Assembly: GCA_034190085.1 (NCBI GenBank)
Contig: JAXHTS010000058.1
Coordinates: 1 to 64,000, forward strand
Length of the DNA: 64,000 bases
DNA from: Spirochaetota bacterium
GTDB lineage: Bacteria; Spirochaetota; UBA4802; JAFGDQ01
Direction: 5' to 3'
Made by a program: the position numbers and the translations under genes. Positions within the stretch are counted from its first letter, which is position 1, and every line of letters begins with the position of its first letter. Below, one piece after another: positions 63,391-64,000 of this stretch. The notes under the pieces are model-generated. The model did not search any database and was not told where the DNA came from. It saw only the letters and a program-made list of their open reading frames with translations.

Positions 63391-64000
63391 TATTTATATT
63401 ACTTAGGGAGCGTCATATTTTTACTCATATCTCTTACAAGCAAATTAACATATTTCGGAGTTGTAATATCAGCATTCATAATTAACAAATGATCATTACA
63501 ATTTAAAACAAACAATAACAGATCTTCAAGTCCCCCTTCGTGGGATTTAGGGGGGTCTTCTTGTGCATAGTCGTAATATTTCAGCAAAAATTAGCATGAG
63601 GCAGCTCTACCTTCGGGGGGGGGAGAGAAGGTTGCCATTTACATTGGGATGTAAGATCTTGATAAGAGAATCATAAGATTTTTCTGAATCCAACAAATCT
63701 GAAAGGGGAAAATCCCTCATGATTGTAAACCTCTAACAATAGGATTAGGTTAAACTCGTTTCCTAAATTATTATCGGGCACAATCTTTCAGAGCTACACT
63801 TTATTACATCATTCTCTGTATGAGCCAAAATATCCTGCTATATTCTCCGCTTATAGTAGTTCATTTTTAAAAGTCCATAATCTGTTACCAATAAAATTAG
63901 TGCTAGTATAAAAAACCATTCCTATGAGTTGGCTTATATTTTTGTTAATCAATAGAATCTCAACGCAAAAGACTACAGCTCCTAAGTTAATAATATAGCT
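63391..64000. other. Non-coding right end with GC-rich hairpin-like repeat
   Basis: No gene is supported. Around 63524-63563 a C5...G6 imperfect inverted repeat (CAAGTCCCCC...GGGGGGTCTTCTTG) resembles the short 'CCCCC/GGGGG' intergenic repeats often scattered in genomes. A second G9 run follows at ~63618. Confidence 0.4.

Overview
The window is AT-rich DNA from a diderm bacterium. It carries many Cys-lipoboxed lipoproteins, several predicted outer-membrane beta-barrels, type I secretion signals and polysaccharide genes. I see no rRNA, tRNA or CRISPR array. The mix (adenylylation-controlled GSI, archaeal-type AspRS with GatCAB, HD-GYP protein, multihaem cytochrome, spirochaete-like lipoboxes) suggests an environmental, probably anaerobic spirochaete-like or deltaproteobacterial-like lineage. 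I cannot fix the phylum from sequence alone.

Layout. 0-7.5 kb: tail of an RND/MMPL exporter, lipoproteins, an ATP-grasp/FMN-oxidase fusion, and a translationally coupled lipoprotein pair. 8.2-11.5 kb (minus): an envelope module of porin-like barrel, tetrahaem cytochrome and HAMP-like membrane protein, then an astacin-type lipoprotein protease. 11.7-19.2 kb: orphan DNA methyltransferase, DUF2279-like protein, barrel protein, a GlpX-like protein lacking most metal ligands, aminotransferase, NYN nuclease, esterase. 19.5-23.5 kb: M48 protease and CopZ/CopA copper export. 23.6-29.3 kb: birA followed by bioB-bioA-bioF-bioD, with a recognisable BirA operator laid over the bioB promoter. 29.8-39 kb: degenerate HD-GYP protein, broken barrel gene, ABC-2 exporter, TIM-barrel isomerase, SRPBCC protein, alpha/beta hydrolase and SGNH-like lipoprotein. 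39-41 kb (minus): Alg13/Alg14-type split glycosyltransferase and a GT2 enzyme.

41.5-56.7 kb is the most striking part, a glutamine/asparagine island. It holds glnA, a glnE with two extra N-terminal ACT-like domains, then a two-gene minus-strand operon encoding the whole tRNA-dependent Asn pathway on two polypeptides: GatA fused to an archaeal-type (predicted non-discriminating) AspRS, and GatC fused to GatB. Divergent from it, across a 594-bp region with a long inverted repeat, is a class-II aaRS-like archaeal-type asparagine synthetase. This is convergent with, and overlaps, a glutamine-dependent asnB. Glutamine from GlnA can feed both GatCAB and AsnB. The window therefore encodes tRNA-bound Asn synthesis plus two unrelated free-Asn synthetases, all side by side.

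57-64 kb: surface-glycan genes (GT39-like membrane transferase, DPM1-like GT2, DegT/DnrJ/EryC1 aminotransferase, NAD-dependent epimerase) flanked by broken mobile or repeat-type genes: an ISKra4-like transposase remnant and a DUF1670-like pseudogene.
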